Positions 21,796-33,476 of a stretch of DNA of 64,000 nucleotides are shown here, piece after piece. The stretch comes from Bettongia penicillata ogilbyi. Lineage: Eukaryota > Chordata > Mammalia > Diprotodontia > Potoroidae. The position numbers and the translations under genes are program-made. Position 1 is the stretch's first letter. Each line of letters begins with the position of its first letter. The notes below the pieces were generated by a model. The model worked only from the letters and a program-made list of their open reading frames with translations. It did no database searches and had not been told where the DNA came from. The stretch lies in contig JAJHZJ010000061.1 in assembly GCA_023548195.1 (NCBI GenBank), forward strand, positions 1,776,771-1,840,770, written 5' to 3'.

Positions 21796-22023
21796 AAATG
21801 AGAATGAATAGAGAGTTGGCCTTGGAGCCAAGAAGACCTGAGTTTAAATCCTACCTTTGATGTATAATGGGTTTATGGCCATGGGCAAATTACTTAACTT
21901 CTTTGCACTCTATGTAACTTTCTAAGACTATAAGTTTCAAAGAAGGCACCATGGTCCTGTGGCAAGAGGAGTTTCTTTATCCCACAGCTCCCTTTGCCAA
22001 TTAAATCGTAGGACCAGTCCCTA
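21796..22023 (+). mobile_element. Marsupial SINE with TATAAGTTTC-type 3' module inside L3
   Basis: Head AGTTGGCCTTGGAGCCAAG, body GACCTGAGTTTAAATCCTAC, CATGGGCAAATTACTTAACT, then AAGACTATAAGTTTCAAAG and GGAGTTTCTTTATCCCACAG. The last module also appears reversed at 29440-29530 and 53000-53160, defining a separate SINE subfamily. Confidence 0.8.
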
Positions 22024-22110
22024 TATCTATCTTTTAAAAAAAATATGGTGCTCAGAATTTAATACATTTTTCTAGTTTTAATCTGATCAAGACAGAGTAT
22101 AATAGAATAT

Positions 22111-25100
22111 GCCTATTAATGTGTGTATAATTAATTGGTACTAGGTATTTGAAAACAATTTTATTTGGGGTTTCATGTTGGGGCCTCAATTAAATAAAAA
22201 CCTCCCATCTTTTTTTTCATAAGCTTCTGTGAGGTCAGGGGTTTTTCATCATGTCCTTATATAGTAGTAAAGGAAGAGATTGGGAGATTTTCAGAACTTC
22301 ACCTTCCAGTCCTTTAGTCAGAGGGGAGAGGAGGCTGAGAGAGGTGGTTGTGTGATCGGAAGTGATGAGTTTATCCTGGGAGAGGCATCTTGTTGCATGG
22401 AGTTTTTACTGTTCAGTTTCATATCTGTGCACAAGAACATGTTGAATCAATAGTAAGGTCATAGGATCATGGATCTTAAAAAAGAAATGATTCTGTGTTC
22501 AGATAATAGGAACTGTATTCTGGATCTGATAAGGAGGAAATGGTATCTAGAGGAAAAATAGTGGGAAGCTTAAGGGATGTGAGTATCCCCTCCTAGAGTT
22601 TACAGAAGAATTATGGGCATAATATGACATTCATCCTACTTTGGGGGAAAGCAGATTTCAGAGTTGCAAAGGAAAGAGAAGGACAATCTCATGGACTAAA
22701 TTTCTCCAAAGAGTAGGTATGGGAAATTCTCAAGAATGTAATTCCCATGACACAAAGGGAAATAATTCCATTGAGGAGAAAAATATGAGATTTGTTTTGA
22801 AGGGATCAATGTGGATGCAGTTTTTTTATTTTTTCAAAAATGTACAGAGTTAAGGCCATTTAACAGAGTATGAAAATGAGCATGGCAACAGTCAGTAAAA
22901 ATAGTATCAGAAGTGCCAAAGCTAAGAATGAACTGAAGCTAGCAAGGGAAGATGAAGAAAACAGCAAAGAGGTTTTTTAAAAGCCATATTGGGAGGAAAC
23001 TGAGGGTTAAAGCAGGGCTAGGATCTTTGTTCGAAGTGGAGAGGGTTATGATAATGGGGGAAGGCAGAGCTGCTCAATGGTGACTTTACCTGTTTTCTCT
23101 GACAAAGGCATAACCTTTTTACTGGAAAATGGGCGAACACAGATTCCCAGGATAAGTAAAGGAGATGGTAAGGGAGCTCTTAATTGTCCTTTGTGCATTC
23201 CAGTAACCAGGTTCAGCTCTGAAAGACCTGGAAGATAGAATTATTGAACCTCACAGAAAAAGAGAGATACTATAAGGAGAAAGGTAAGCGTGGTCCCAAA
23301 TTTCAAAAAAGTTTAGAGAAAAGAGCCTGTAAACAAAAGTTCAAAAGACCTTGATTTAGATTTCTGAGAAATTTCTAAAATAGATCACTAAAGAGATGGT
23401 TGGTTTTGGTTTTTTACCTAATTAAAATAATTAGTCCTACTCTGTTCTACCTTCTTCAGACTTTATCTGTCTTTAAGATAACATAATGTTTACTCCTTTA
23501 GACTACTCAGAGTGAAATTGAATGCGTGTGTTTATATATTGGCATAAGGGACAATGATAAATGTTGTTTTAGAAGCACTTATATATGCCAAGCAGGAGGT
23601 TTACACTAGATCGTTCCAGGTAGTTCCCAACTCTGAAATTCTTTGGAACTGTACAAAGAAAAGACTTATGATCATCTTAAGTACTGTTTCAGAACCCACC
23701 CACCCCCTGCTTTTTTTTTTTAAGAAAACTGTTTCTCTTTGTATTAAGGCAACCTAGTATTTACCGCTGATCCTTAATGCTTTTAATAAGCAGCCTGAAT
23801 TCTCTACTCAACAGATAATATGGACTACATTTTATAAAAGCCTAGCTTTCTTCTCTAAAGGTTAATTCTGCACTGATCATCCCAGTAAGTCAGCAAGCAT
23901 TTATTAAGCTCCTACTACTTCCTAACTACTGTGTTTGGACCTGCTGACACAGATTTATAATGAACGTGGTTTTTTAGCCAGCAATTACTTGGGTGAATCT
24001 ATCTTTGCCCACACAGGGGGAGTTGCTGAGAAAGCATTAAGCTTCTGTGCAAGCACAGACAGATCAGAACAGATCTGAGGGCATGAATTGGACCCAGAAT
24101 AATTCTGAAACACAAAGGAAATTAGCCAGTTCTAAGGGAAAATGTCATGAGTGGGGACAACCAGTATGGGCATGTCCAGGAGCAGAGTAGGGATGCCAGC
24201 AAAATCAGGCTATTAGCAAAAGGTCAGGTTGTCGTTTTGGGGTGGGAAGCCGGGTAACGAAAGAGAGGAAGACCACATCATTAACTGGTACTATGCTAAT
24301 CAGAGACTAAAATCGAATAGTGGAACACATTGGGTCATTAAATCACAACTACGAACAAGCATTTGTTTGGCATCCCATAGGTACACCACAGTATCTGACA
24401 TCTCTCCCCTCCCGTTTATTGAGACAGTAAAAGTTTGGGGTTTTAATGGCCGTGAAGGAAACAACATTTCATTTTATATGTTTGCCAATGAACCTTAACG
24501 TTAACTTAGTTGAATTTATGTTTTAATATAGTTTTATCTTTTCACACTTCATAACCTTTCAGCAAAATTATACCGACGGTGACGTTAGTGTTGTGATGAC
24601 TACCAGACATGAAAGAAAACATGGGAAACTGGGCTTCTTTGCTCTCCCGTTCTTAGCCAAAGCATAACGTGCTAAAAGACTTGTGAAATTTCCCAAGTTT
24701 GAAAAGAATAACATAAAGGCTCACTTCATACTAAAAATGATAGATTTGTAGAGAAGGAAAAGGGCTCATTTTAGAAAGGATTCTTTTGAGAGGAAGGGTC
24801 TTACAGGGTAATTCCCTCTTAGAGAATCTCCCTCCACCAATGGAAAGCACCACACCTCTAATTTATAGTCTTAAGATTGTTGCTTGAAGCATTAAGAGGT
24901 TGTTAACTTACCAATGGCCACATGGCTAGCATGGGACGGAGGCAGACCCAGTTCTTTATGACTCTATAACTGGCTCTTTACAATGTAACACTGCCTTTCT
25001 ATAATATATATATGTATGTAAGTGGATTTTATTTCCCTACAACCAAATCACAACAATGCTATCAGTGAGCTTATCAAAATAAAATAATATTAGTATGTGA

Positions 25101-25769
25101 ATTTCAACAGCATAGGGAACTCCCAGTGTGAAAAACCTCTCCATCAATACAGATCAGTAGTTCATATACTTAATATTAGTTGTCTGGAACACTGACATGT
25201 TGACTTGACCATGCTCATACAGCTAACATGAGTCATAACTGAGACTTAAATTCAGGTTTTCCTGAGTGTAAGACCAGCAGTACTCTGATCTGGACCAAAT
25301 GTTGAGGTTCATATGCATGAACTAACCTCTTTGTAAATGGGCCAGTTCACTTGCAGATGGATAGGTGGGGCCTCTACAGATGCACTGAGGAATTTGATTT
25401 TAGGCTTTAAGAATATTTAAGCTTCAAAAAAATACACTTTATTAAGTTTAAAATAATGAACCTAACCAAAGGAGCATTTAAAAGTTAAAAGAACTGAAGT
25501 GAAATTGACAGCACTTTTGTTGAAGATTTTTAATTAACATTTATTTTTGTACTTTCCTAAAAATATGCTTTTAAACTAGGATCGCTGATTTCACTAATAA
25601 TCACACAAGTTTCAAAATTAAATGAGTGCTTAGTGACCATTTAATCCAAACCATGCTGAAATAACAATGTAATAGAATCCCTGACTAGTGATCACTTACC
25701 CTTGAAGATCAATCAGGGTAAACTGTTTTAAGTGAAACTGTTAGTAAGATTTTCCTAACATAAACCCCA
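22111..25769. other. Intron with a few MIR/L2 relics and one candidate conserved block
   Basis: Small relics: 23540-23660 (THER tail), 23885-23945 (L2 terminus, GCAAGCATTTATTAAGCTCC), 24840-24985 and 25160-25290 (antisense MIR bodies). 24220-24700 is repeat-free with unusually many CpGs for this window and is treated as a finding. The rest shows nothing. Confidence 0.5.
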
Positions 25770-26080
25770 AATTTATCTCTTTATAGCTTCCACCAAATGC
25801 TTAGGCCTTCCCTATGGAGCCAGACAGAAGAAGTCTAATATGTATTCTGTGAGAGTTTTTTGCAAGTACTTGGAGACAACTGTCATGTCCCCCAGGTCTT
25901 TTCTCCTCCAGTCAAAACATCCCAAGTTTGTTAAATCAGTGGGCTTCAGACTTCATTCTGGTGGCCCTACTCTGAAATGTTCTTCAGGTTCTCATTGTCT
26001 TTCTTCAACTATGGTGCCTCAAACCATATGTGCTATTTGAAAAGTGGTCTTACCATGAAGAGTACAGTTAGACTATCACT

Positions 26081-26119
26081 CCCTTCCTTCCTTCCTTCCT
26101 TCCTTCCTTCCTTCCTTCC
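26081..26119. repeat. (CCTT)n microsatellite
   Basis: About ten CCTT units inside the L3 relic, flanked by CACTC and CGAGAATG. Confidence 0.97.
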
Positions 26120-26711
26120 GAGAATGCCTCTCTCAATGCAGCCCAAGATCAAACTAGCGTTTTGACAGCTGTATCATGGTAGAGCTCATATTTATGAAAC
26201 TGATTTTCTGAACCCAATTTTAAGGCTCTCGGTTCCTTTTTTACTCTAAAACTATGATCCTACTATCTGAAATTTCATCTTACCAGATTCAGCCCAAAGT
26301 TTTAGCCTGTCAAGAACTTTCTGGATTCTGATTCTGTTATCTAGATCATTAGCCATCCATCCCTTCCAACTTTGTGTCATCTGCAAATTTAATAAGGAAG
26401 CCATAATTCATCTATGCTTTTATCCAAGTCATTTATAAAAATGTTAAATGGAATGGAGCCATGCACAGATCCATGGGACATTTCACTGGAGATCTCCTTC
26501 CAAGCTGGCATTGAATCACTAATGTTTACTCCTTGAATCTGGTTGGTCAATCAGTTCCAAATTCATCGAGTAATTCTATCTTCCAGCCCACATTTTTTCC
26601 ATCATTTTCACCAGAATAGCATGAGATACATTATAAAATACTTTGCTAATTTCTAGGTAAACTGCGAATACAGAATTCCTCTGAACTGCCATTTTTAAAA
26701 CTTCAGGAAAA

Positions 26712-26772
26712 AAGAGAGGGGGAGAGAGAGAGAGAGAGACAGACAGAGAGAGACAGACAGAGAGAGACAGAC

Positions 26773-26846
<74 letters not shown>
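26712..26846. repeat. (GA)n/(GACA)n microsatellite
   Basis: A compound GA run of about 135 bp with three interspersed AGACAGACAG blocks; a purine-rich strand inside the L3 relic. The serine/leucine-rich minus-strand ORFs here are artefacts of the repeat. Confidence 0.98.
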
Positions 26847-26849
<3 letters not shown>

Positions 26850-27059
26850 TAGTCCTGCATGACTTGTTCTTGATGGAGCCATGTTGGCTCTTTGCAATCA
26901 CAGCTCCTTTTTCTGGCTCTTCATTAACTATTTTTATTAATTCATTCTAGCAATGTTAATATATTTGGAAAAGAAAGTCAACCTCATTAGCCTATAGTAG
27001 GTAGATTCCATTCTGTTACTTTAAAAAAAAAAATCAGGACAAGATTTGCTCTTCTGTAG

Positions 27060-27138
27060 TCCTGTATTATCCTCCCTCTCTCTCCCTTGTTTACTCTTTC
27101 CCTCTCCCTCCCTCCTTCCCTTTCCCTCTCTCTGTCTC

Positions 27139-27180
<42 letters not shown>

Positions 27181-27225
27181 TATATACATACATACATATA
27201 TATACTTACACATACAAACACATGC
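27060..27225. repeat. CT-rich tract, (CA)n microsatellite and TATACATACATA tail
   Basis: 27070-27140 is CCCT/CTCT-rich; 27144-27177 is a nearly pure CA run, followed by GTGTATATACATACATACAT. A compound, variable tract. Confidence 0.95.
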
Positions 27226-27600
27226 ACAGATAGGTATTTCTTCCACACTCAATCTCCAAATTCCATATAAACCTTTTTATCAGCTATCCGCCATGCCTGA
27301 AATACTTTCCTTCTTTCCTTTTACCAACTAGCTTTCCTAGCTTCCTTCAAGATTCAGCTCAGATGCTACCTTCTGCAGGAGGCCTTCGCTAGTCCCCTCT
27401 TCTGTTAGCAACTTCTCTCCAAGATTAGATATCATATATAGGAAGACTGTATGTAACAACATGCATTGTTGACTGATGAACTGACCCCCATTTTTGGTGA
27501 TCTTTCAGAGATCACTGATTGTGGCTCAGCAATTATATTTTGTCATTTCTTTCATTATGTGGATAATCTAAAGCACCAACTCTTGGATGTTCTACTACTA

Positions 27601-28022
27601 ATTTTGTCATTTCTCATGTTTGATTTACAACCAAAAAGTAGGACTGATTTATAATAGTAATTATTTTCTTGTGTTCTTGGTATGCTGGAACTGTGTGAGC
27701 ATTTATACCTCAGACATCAGCAAATATTGCAAATCAAGGCTCGATTTATTGGGGTTTTTATTGTTTAGAATGTAATGAGGAAAATGTGAATAATACAAAA
27801 CAAATTTAAAGGTGCATCTTTTATATGTGCATGTGTGTGTATGAATTTTGGAAGGGGTAGGGATGGGGAGGAAGACACGTTTACCAACACAGCCCTGGTG
27901 CCTAGTCTAAACAGCTCACGAAGACAAGTTAGCATATGAGCACAGCAGCAGTGAAGCCAGGGAAGAAGCCTGATCTGCCTGCCGTCTGTAGTTGTCCTAC
28001 CTCCTTTTAGGAAAAATAAATT
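27601..28022. other. Intron, nothing recognised
   Basis: Unique-looking sequence with a TGTGCATGTGTGTG patch at 27826. Confidence 0.45.
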
Positions 28023-28282
28023 AGACTGTTCGGTTGTTTTTCAGTCTTGTCTGATTCTTTGGGTCCACATTTGGGTTTTCTTAGCAAAAATACTGGAGTG
28101 GTTTGCCATTTCCTTCTCCAGTTCATTTTACATATGAGGAAACTGAGGCAAACAGTGACTTAACGTGACTTGCCCAGGGTCACACAGCTCTTAAGTGTCT
28201 CAGGCCAGGTTTGAACTCACAAAGATCAGATTTCCTGGCTCTAGACCTAGAACTCTATCCACTATGCTACCTGGCTGCCTGG
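28023..28282 (-). mobile_element. Marsupial SINE, full length, antisense
   Basis: CAGTCTTGTCTGATTCTTTG, GGTTTTCTTAGCAAAAATAC, TTTGCCATTTCCTTCTCCAG, GAGGAAACTGAGGCAAACAG, CAGGGTCACACAGCTCTTAA, ending at the reversed head CTACCTGGCTGCC. Confidence 0.93.
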
Positions 28283-28819
28283 ATAGATTACATTACATTA
28301 GGAGACATTACTCCTCTCTGGGATGGGCAGTTGGAATGTATGAACCTTGGATATAATAATAGTATTGATACAGATGATGGTGAAGGTGATTTTAAAAGGT
28401 TTTTAAAAAAAATCCTCATAGGGTATTAGTTCTGCATCAGCAGACAGCTGTTGGCTAACACGGAGCAGAGGCTTACTGGACTGTCCAGTCTGGCTACAGA
28501 GCAGCTCTGTGGATACCTGGAAGGCAGTGATGTAGTGCTGTGAAGACACTTGACTACCTTTCTAAAAAGGAAGTCATTTGGATATCAATTTGCTGCACTT
28601 AAATGCTATTCATTCAGCAGAAAATATTTAAAAATAAGACAATTGTTTCTTCCGTTCCCTCCTCGCCCCCCAAAAAAACCCTGTAGACTTGTTGAAGGTG
28701 ATAGAGAATAATGAATAATAAAAGAGAAAATGGTGTTAGAATAAATTATGGAATTAAAAAATCTACTTGTCTGATCTAACTGATATGACAGAGCAAAGAG
28801 CTATGGAGTCAAAACTCCA
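28283..28819. other. Intron, nothing recognised
   Basis: No transposon motif or coding signal; short poly-A and poly-C patches only. Confidence 0.45.
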
Positions 28820-29250
28820 ACTCTTCCATAAAGCCCTTTTGGACTGATTAGCCCAAGTTAACTCTGTTTTCTCTTACAGCCTTTAACACTTTCTTTCTGT
28901 TTTGTATTGTCCTTGTGTCCCTCAGGTGTTAGTCTTACTGTGTCTCTAGACTCAGTTATCAGATGGATTAAATAATAATAGACTGTCTACAGTGCCTGGC
29001 AAAAATGGGACATGGGGATTACACTTCAATACTAACAGAAACTCAGATTTCTGTAGGACTTTATGGTTTCCTCCCCAAAACTCTATGGGGTCAACAGTGA
29101 AGGTAAATATTACTCAGAGAGGTTGCCTAGTCCAAGGTCACACAGTTAGTTACGTCAGAGCCAGGACGCTTCCTGCTCAAAAGATTTGTGTTCTTCGTAT
29201 CCTACCACACTGACCTTCTAATAAATAAATGTTTGCTAATTGACCGAGAT
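28820..29250 (+). mobile_element. L2 3' end (+) and MIR relic (-)
   Basis: 28820-29000 fits the sense L2 3' end (CCATAAAGCCCTTTTGG, then GTCTACAGTGCCTGGCAAAA); 29222-29250 (AATAAATGTTTGCTAATTGA) may be its terminus. 29010-29215 between them is an antisense MIR-like body (GTCCAAGGTCACACAGTTAG). Confidence 0.65.
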
Positions 29251-29312
29251 CAGGAGATCTAGAGGTGAGAATATAGAAATATAAGAGAGAAAAAGTTTCT
29301 TAGGTGACTGCC

Positions 29313-29530
29313 TTACTTCCAAGACCCTACCCCAAATTGCCTAGTAGGTAGTGAATCTTTTTTTGGTTTAGCAGAAATTATAAATTGAATTGACCTTAGC
29401 AGATGGTTAGGTTCTTTGTGGGGGTTGGAGGGAACTGAACATGGAATTTCACTGGTATAAGGAATGTCCAATGAGGAAACTCCCTGTACCAGTACAGGTG
29501 GGCACATCCTCTTAGTTACCTGGGCACTGT
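29313..29530 (-). mobile_element. SINE of the TATAAGTTTC-module subfamily, fragment
   Basis: 29440-29530 reads AATTTCACTGGTATAAGGAA, GAGGAAACTCCCTGTACCAG and TACAGGTGGGCACATCCTCT, the reversed 3' module of that subfamily. Confidence 0.65.
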
Positions 29531-29775
29531 GAAGCAGCTAAGTGGCACAGTGGATAGACCTTTGGACCTAGAATCAAAAAGACATGAGTTCAAATCAAAC
29601 CTCAAACACTTACTGGTTTTGTAATCTGTCTGCTTCAATTTCCTTTTCTGTAAAATAAGTATAGTAATAGTACCTATCTCCCAGGGTTCTTGTGAAGATG
29701 AAAATGCGATAATGTTTGTAAAATGTTTCACAAACCTTAATAGTCTTTACAAATGATATTACTATTAAGCAACAT
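29531..29775 (+). mobile_element. tRNA-headed CORE-SINE, full length
   Basis: Head GAAGCAGCTAAGTGGCACAG, GAGTTCAAATCAAACCTC, TTTTCTGTAAAATAAGTATA, CTATCTCCCAGGGTTCTTGT, GTTTGTAAAATGTTTCACAA. The 3' half is the CCCAGGGTTGTTGTGAGG type rather than the RTE tail. Confidence 0.88.
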
Positions 29776-30157
29776 ATCCAGGATCACATAGCCAGTATTT
29801 GTTAGAATGAAGACTCGAATCTGCGTTTTCCTATAAGACCAGCTTTCACTCTACTACAGCATGTTAATTCTGCCAAATAAGTCTTGACAACACAGGGGAA
29901 AACTTCCTAACAATAAGAGTTGTCAAGAAGTAGAATGGGGGCTTCCTCAAAATGAATTTAGGTCCTCATCACCAGAGGACTTCAAATGGAGGCTGCTTGA
30001 ACATTTGTCAGAACTCCGATAGAATTCTTGTTCCAATACATATTAGACTAAATACAGGTGACTGTGTGCTGATAAATGTTTAACAACCAGCTGTCCAGGG
30101 AAAATGAAGGCAAGACATGCTGTTGTGTTTAACCTGCATTATGAACCCAAAACTCCA

Positions 30158-30292
30158 TCACTTTTTTAGGCAATCAAGGTTTAATGACTTGCCCAGGGTC
30201 ACACAGATAGTGTCTAAGGTCAGATTTGAACTCAGGTTCTCCTGACCCCTTAGGGCCAGTACTGTATCCACTGCACCACCTACCTGCCCCTC
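30158..30292 (-). mobile_element. SINE 5' half, antisense
   Basis: ATGACTTGCCCAGGGTCACA, GATTTGAACTCAGGTTCTCC, ending TGCACCACCTACCTGCCCCT, the reversed tRNA head. Confidence 0.9.
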
Positions 30293-30639
30293 TATATCTT
30301 TAAATCTAAACAAAGCTAACAATAAATCAAGCCCTGATTTGTAGCATTTGCTGATTTCTAAGGTGTGTAAATGGTCACACTGAAAATGCAGCAATCTGTT
30401 CTCATGAGCCAGCATGAGCTCCAGCACATCCTTGTCTCTGGCCTCTGAACTCATATGTGTGTGTTTGTGATTAGAAACTCTGAATGAGAATTTATTAAAA
30501 GTCTCTCTTGTGTAACAGGAAAAAACACATATCTACAACTCTTTTGTTTATATGTACACGTCACAGTGGAGCTTACTTATTCCCTGGTCAGTGGGACATA
30601 TGGCTGCTTGTTGGAAGAATTTCTTTTCAGGGCCAGGGC

Positions 30640-30900
30640 ATGCACAAAATAGGGCATCCAGGTGGCAAGTTGAATAGAGTGCCAGACCTGAAGTCAGGAA
30701 GACTCACATTCCTGAGTTCAAATGTGGCCTCAGGCACCTACTGGTTGTGTGACCCTGGGCAAGTCACTTAAGTCACTGTTTGCTTCAGTTTCATCTTTAA
30801 AACCAACTGGAGAAGGAAATGACAAACCATTTCAGTATCTTTGCCAAGAAAATCTCAAATGGGGGCAGGACAAGTCAGACATGACTAATGCACAGGATAG
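30640..30900 (+). mobile_element. Full-length RTE-tailed SINE with 13-bp target duplication
   Basis: The SINE body (30653-30887) runs from GGCATCCAGGTGGCAAG through GTTGTGTGACCCTGGGCAAG, AACTGGAGAAGGAAATGACA to the tail CAAGTCAGACATGACTA. It is flanked by ATGCACAAAATAG (30640-30652) and ATGCACAGGATAG (30888-30900), 11 of 13 identical. Confidence 0.93.
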
Positions 30901-31312
30901 TCAGGAAGACAGGAATGTGAAACCTGGCTCACACACTTTGTAACTTGTGCCCCTGCTCTCAGGGTACTTAAACTCCCTCCGCTTCAGTTTTCCCTTCAGT
31001 AAAATGGGAATGGTAATAATAGTGCCTAACTCACAGATTTATAGCGAGGATCAAAAGATAGCATGTAACTCTTAAAAACAGTCAGATGGCGCACTGGCTC
31101 TCAAACCAGGAAGACCCAAGTTCAAATCCAGATTCTAACACTTACCGGTAAATTACTTAACTTCTGCCTCCCTTAGTTTCCTGATCTGTAAAATGTGGGT
31201 AATAAAAATACCTGTATCTCAGGGTATTTATGAGGATAAAATAAAGTAACATTTGTACTGGTGACTTGCACTTAGTAGACACTTAAATCTTTCCTCATTT
31301 TCCTCAAATCAC
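30901..31312 (+). mobile_element. Two further SINE copies in tandem
   Basis: 30901-31080: GGCTCACACACTTTGTAACT, CAGTTTTCCCTTCAGTAAAA. 31083-31312: CAGATGGCGCACTGGCTCTC, GTTCAAATCCAGATTC, CTGATCTGTAAAATGTGGGT, CTCAGGGTATTTATGAGGAT. Both share the GGGTTGTTGTGAGG-type 3' half. Confidence 0.82.
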
Positions 31313-31679
31313 TATGTGAATGTTAGGTATTTTTTACGCAGCAGTGATGCTACTGACTCATTACCAGCAGGAAATGTGACTTTTTGGAGCTGTTTTTCCA
31401 GAAAATGATGATGGATTTGTTCAGTTTTCTTGGTGGCCAATGACACATTTTCAGGATAACTAGCCTAGGGCTAGTTGGTGGTGTTTGTGGTGAAAAGGAC
31501 AGCTTTTCCTGAAATTATTAGTCCTTCCCATCAAGTCAACCAGAAGCAGACCCCAAGACTAAGCACTTACACTTTCCTCAACTGAGGTAACTCGCTGGAG
31601 CTGCTTAGACTCCCACAAGAATGTGCAGAAAGGGTAAGTGATTTTCCCAGAGTTGTACTGGAACCTGTATGCTCTGAAG
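31313..31679. other. Intron, nothing recognised
   Basis: 31590-31670 contains a faint antisense MIR body (AGAAAGGGTAAGTGATTTTC). Otherwise no feature. Confidence 0.4.
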
Positions 31680-31915
31680 GCAGCTAAGTTGGTGCAGAGA
31701 ATGGAACCCTGGCCTGGAGTCAGGGAGACCTCCCTTCAAATGTAGCTTCCAATACTCGCTAGCTTTGTGGCCCCGGGAAAGTTATTTAAACACTGTCTGC
31801 CTCGTTTTCTCAGCTCTGAAATGGGGATAGTAAGACTACCTACCTCTCAAAGTTGTTGTTAGCATCAAATGAGAAAATAGTTATAAAGCGCTTGCCTTAG
31901 CACATAGTAGGGATT
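31680..31915 (+). mobile_element. tRNA-headed CORE-SINE, full length
   Basis: GGCAGCTAAGTTGGTGCAGA, CCTGGAGTCAGGGAGACCTC, TCAGCTCTGAAATGGGGATA, TCTCAAAGTTGTTGTTAGC, GCGCTTGCCTTAGCACATAG. Confidence 0.9.
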
Positions 31916-33014
31916 TTGAAATTTGCTTATTTCCTTTCTTACTTTCTCAATTCCTTGCCCAGAGGTCTTCCTTTTGTATGACGTTGCCTCTGGATGTGGA
32001 CAAACTGTATGTGATATCAAATATCTTGCCTTGCAAATACATTGAGCATGAGAACAGATTTGAGGCAATGCCATGCCCTGTCCAGGATTTTCATGTGGTG
32101 TCTGTGTGCTCTATCTGGGCCACTCAAACTTGTCCCTTACTGGAATTAAGAAAGATGTCAGAATGAATCATTCATTCAGCTAACATTTATTAAGTACTTA
32201 CTGCATGCCAGGTACTTTGCTACTTGCTGGGGATTCAGAGGCAGAGCCAAAAACAAGCTGTCTTCAAGGCGCTTGTGTTCTATTCTGTACGAGACATATT
32301 AGAAAGGCAGTATAGCATGTATCTGAGTGCACTGGAGGACTGTAGATGTAGAGGTGTCAAAGATTTCAAAGACCAGCTCGTCCAGTGAATGCCCTCATTT
32401 TACAGAAAGCCACAGGACACAGATGGCACTTCAGCCCTTGCTGCCTCCCAGGAACAGACACAGGGATGTGCCCCCTTCAAAGACCTTTCCTGGAGACCCC
32501 AGATAAAGCAGCCATACTACACCCTTCCTTAGCCTCCAGAGCTTATTTGGGTCTGATTCTCCCTCAATAGAGACTGAAAATGAGTGGGAAAAGAACACAG
32601 AGAAGATGTCTAATTTTATAATAATCGTAGCTATAATCACTTTTTCCAAGCTCTTTCTCCACAGTAGAATGGGAGTCCAGTTGCTCATAATTTAATTTGC
32701 TTGTGTTGCCCCTGGGTCCCTTTTATTGCCATGTTAACATTGTGAAGTTTGAGCTCTGACCACTCAGTGTGCCTATGGACCCTCTGTCAAGAGCGTTCAA
32801 GCTAGTGAGTCCAGGTTGAGAGTACAGCTGGAAATGAACTCAACCCATGGTACTATGGATCATGGAAGCTTCCATAATATCTGTTTAGGTAGGATTGACT
32901 CTATTGCGTTTCTTACTAAATGTAAGAAATAGTAAGAATGACCACAGATTTAGATCTAGAAGGGACCTTAGTCTTTTCCTCAAGTCCAGCTTTCTCCTTT
33001 TATAGAATAGGAAC
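31916..33014. other. Intron with L2 terminus
   Basis: 32165-32300 is a reversed L2 3' end (CATTCATTCAGCTAACATTT, GTACTTACTGCATGCCAGGT). 32345-32410 and 32940-33010 are weak MIR/THER bits. The rest is unassigned. Confidence 0.5.
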
Positions 33015-33251
33015 CCAGAGGCAGCTAGATGGTGCAGAAGAGTGCTGGGCCTGAAGTCAGGAAGACTCATCTTTCTGAGTTCAAATCTCACCTCAGATGC
33101 TTTCTAGTTATATTTCCCTGGGCGAGTCACTTAACCCTGTTTGCCTCAGTTTCTTCATCTGTAAAAGGAGCTGGAGAAGGAAATGGTAAACCCTTTGCCA
33201 AGAAAACCCCAAATGGAGTCTTGAAGAATTAAACACTACTGAGAAAAATGA
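33015..33251 (+). mobile_element. RTE-tailed SINE, full length
   Basis: GAGGCAGCTAGATGGTGCAG, GCCTGAAGTCAGGAAGACTC, GGGCGAGTCACTTAACCCTG, GCTGGAGAAGGAAATGGTAA, TTTGCCAAGAAAACCCCAAA. Confidence 0.93.
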
Positions 33252-33419
33252 GTTAACTACAGCCACAACTAGGGCCCAGAGAAGTCAAACTAGAAAAATC
33301 AAGCAAATCAACTGACACAAATTTATAATTTATTTGTGCAAATGCCCTTTTAAGCACAAATAATTACAGACATAGGTATTATAATTTTACTTTGAAATTA
33401 AAATTAAATTTTAAAAATG

Positions 33420-33476
33420 CATTGCATCAATGGATTCAGCTTGGTTCTTTGATCATTGCATCAATGGATTCAGCTT
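33420..33476. repeat. Perfect 23-bp direct repeat, 34-bp period
   Basis: CATTGCATCAATGGATTCAG plus CTT occurs at 33420-33442 and again without change at 33454-33476, separated by GGTTCTTTGAT. Confidence 0.95.

Larger units (their letters stand above)
21210..22110 (-). mobile_element. CR1/L3 LINE relic, antisense, broken by two SINEs
   Basis: L3 landmarks on plus: TTGGACAGCTCTTAATGTTG, AGATGAAATCTATCTAC, TCCATTCTTTGATTCTGGTT, TTGTTCCTTATATGACA, TTTCTGAACATCTTCCAG, AAATATGGTGCTCAGAATTT, AAGACAGAGTATAATAGAAT. These are the reversed 3' part of L3. SINEs interrupt it at about 21500-21690 and 21796-22023. Confidence 0.75.
25770..27600 (-). mobile_element. Long CR1/L3 relic, antisense, broken by microsatellites
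   Basis: Plus-strand landmarks run in order from 3' to 5' of the LINE: GAGACAACTGTCATGTCCCC, TTTTCTCCTCCAGTCAAAAC, ATGCAGCCCAAGATC, TTTGTGTCATCTGCAAATTT, then the complement of the reverse-transcriptase VPQGSVLGP motif near 26455-26490, GAATAGCATGAGATACATTA, TTCTTGATGGAGCCATGTTG, and after the CA tract GATCTTTCAGAGATCACTGA at 27500. An L2 piece (27290-27410) is embedded. No long frame survives. Confidence 0.85.

Noticed and set aside
26695..26901. Serine/leucine-repeat proteins on the minus strand
   Set aside because: They are translations of the (GA)n/(GACA)n microsatellite in an L3 relic.
33420..33476. CRISPR-like direct repeats
   Set aside because: There are only two copies in a vertebrate intron with an 11-bp gap; no array and no cas genes.
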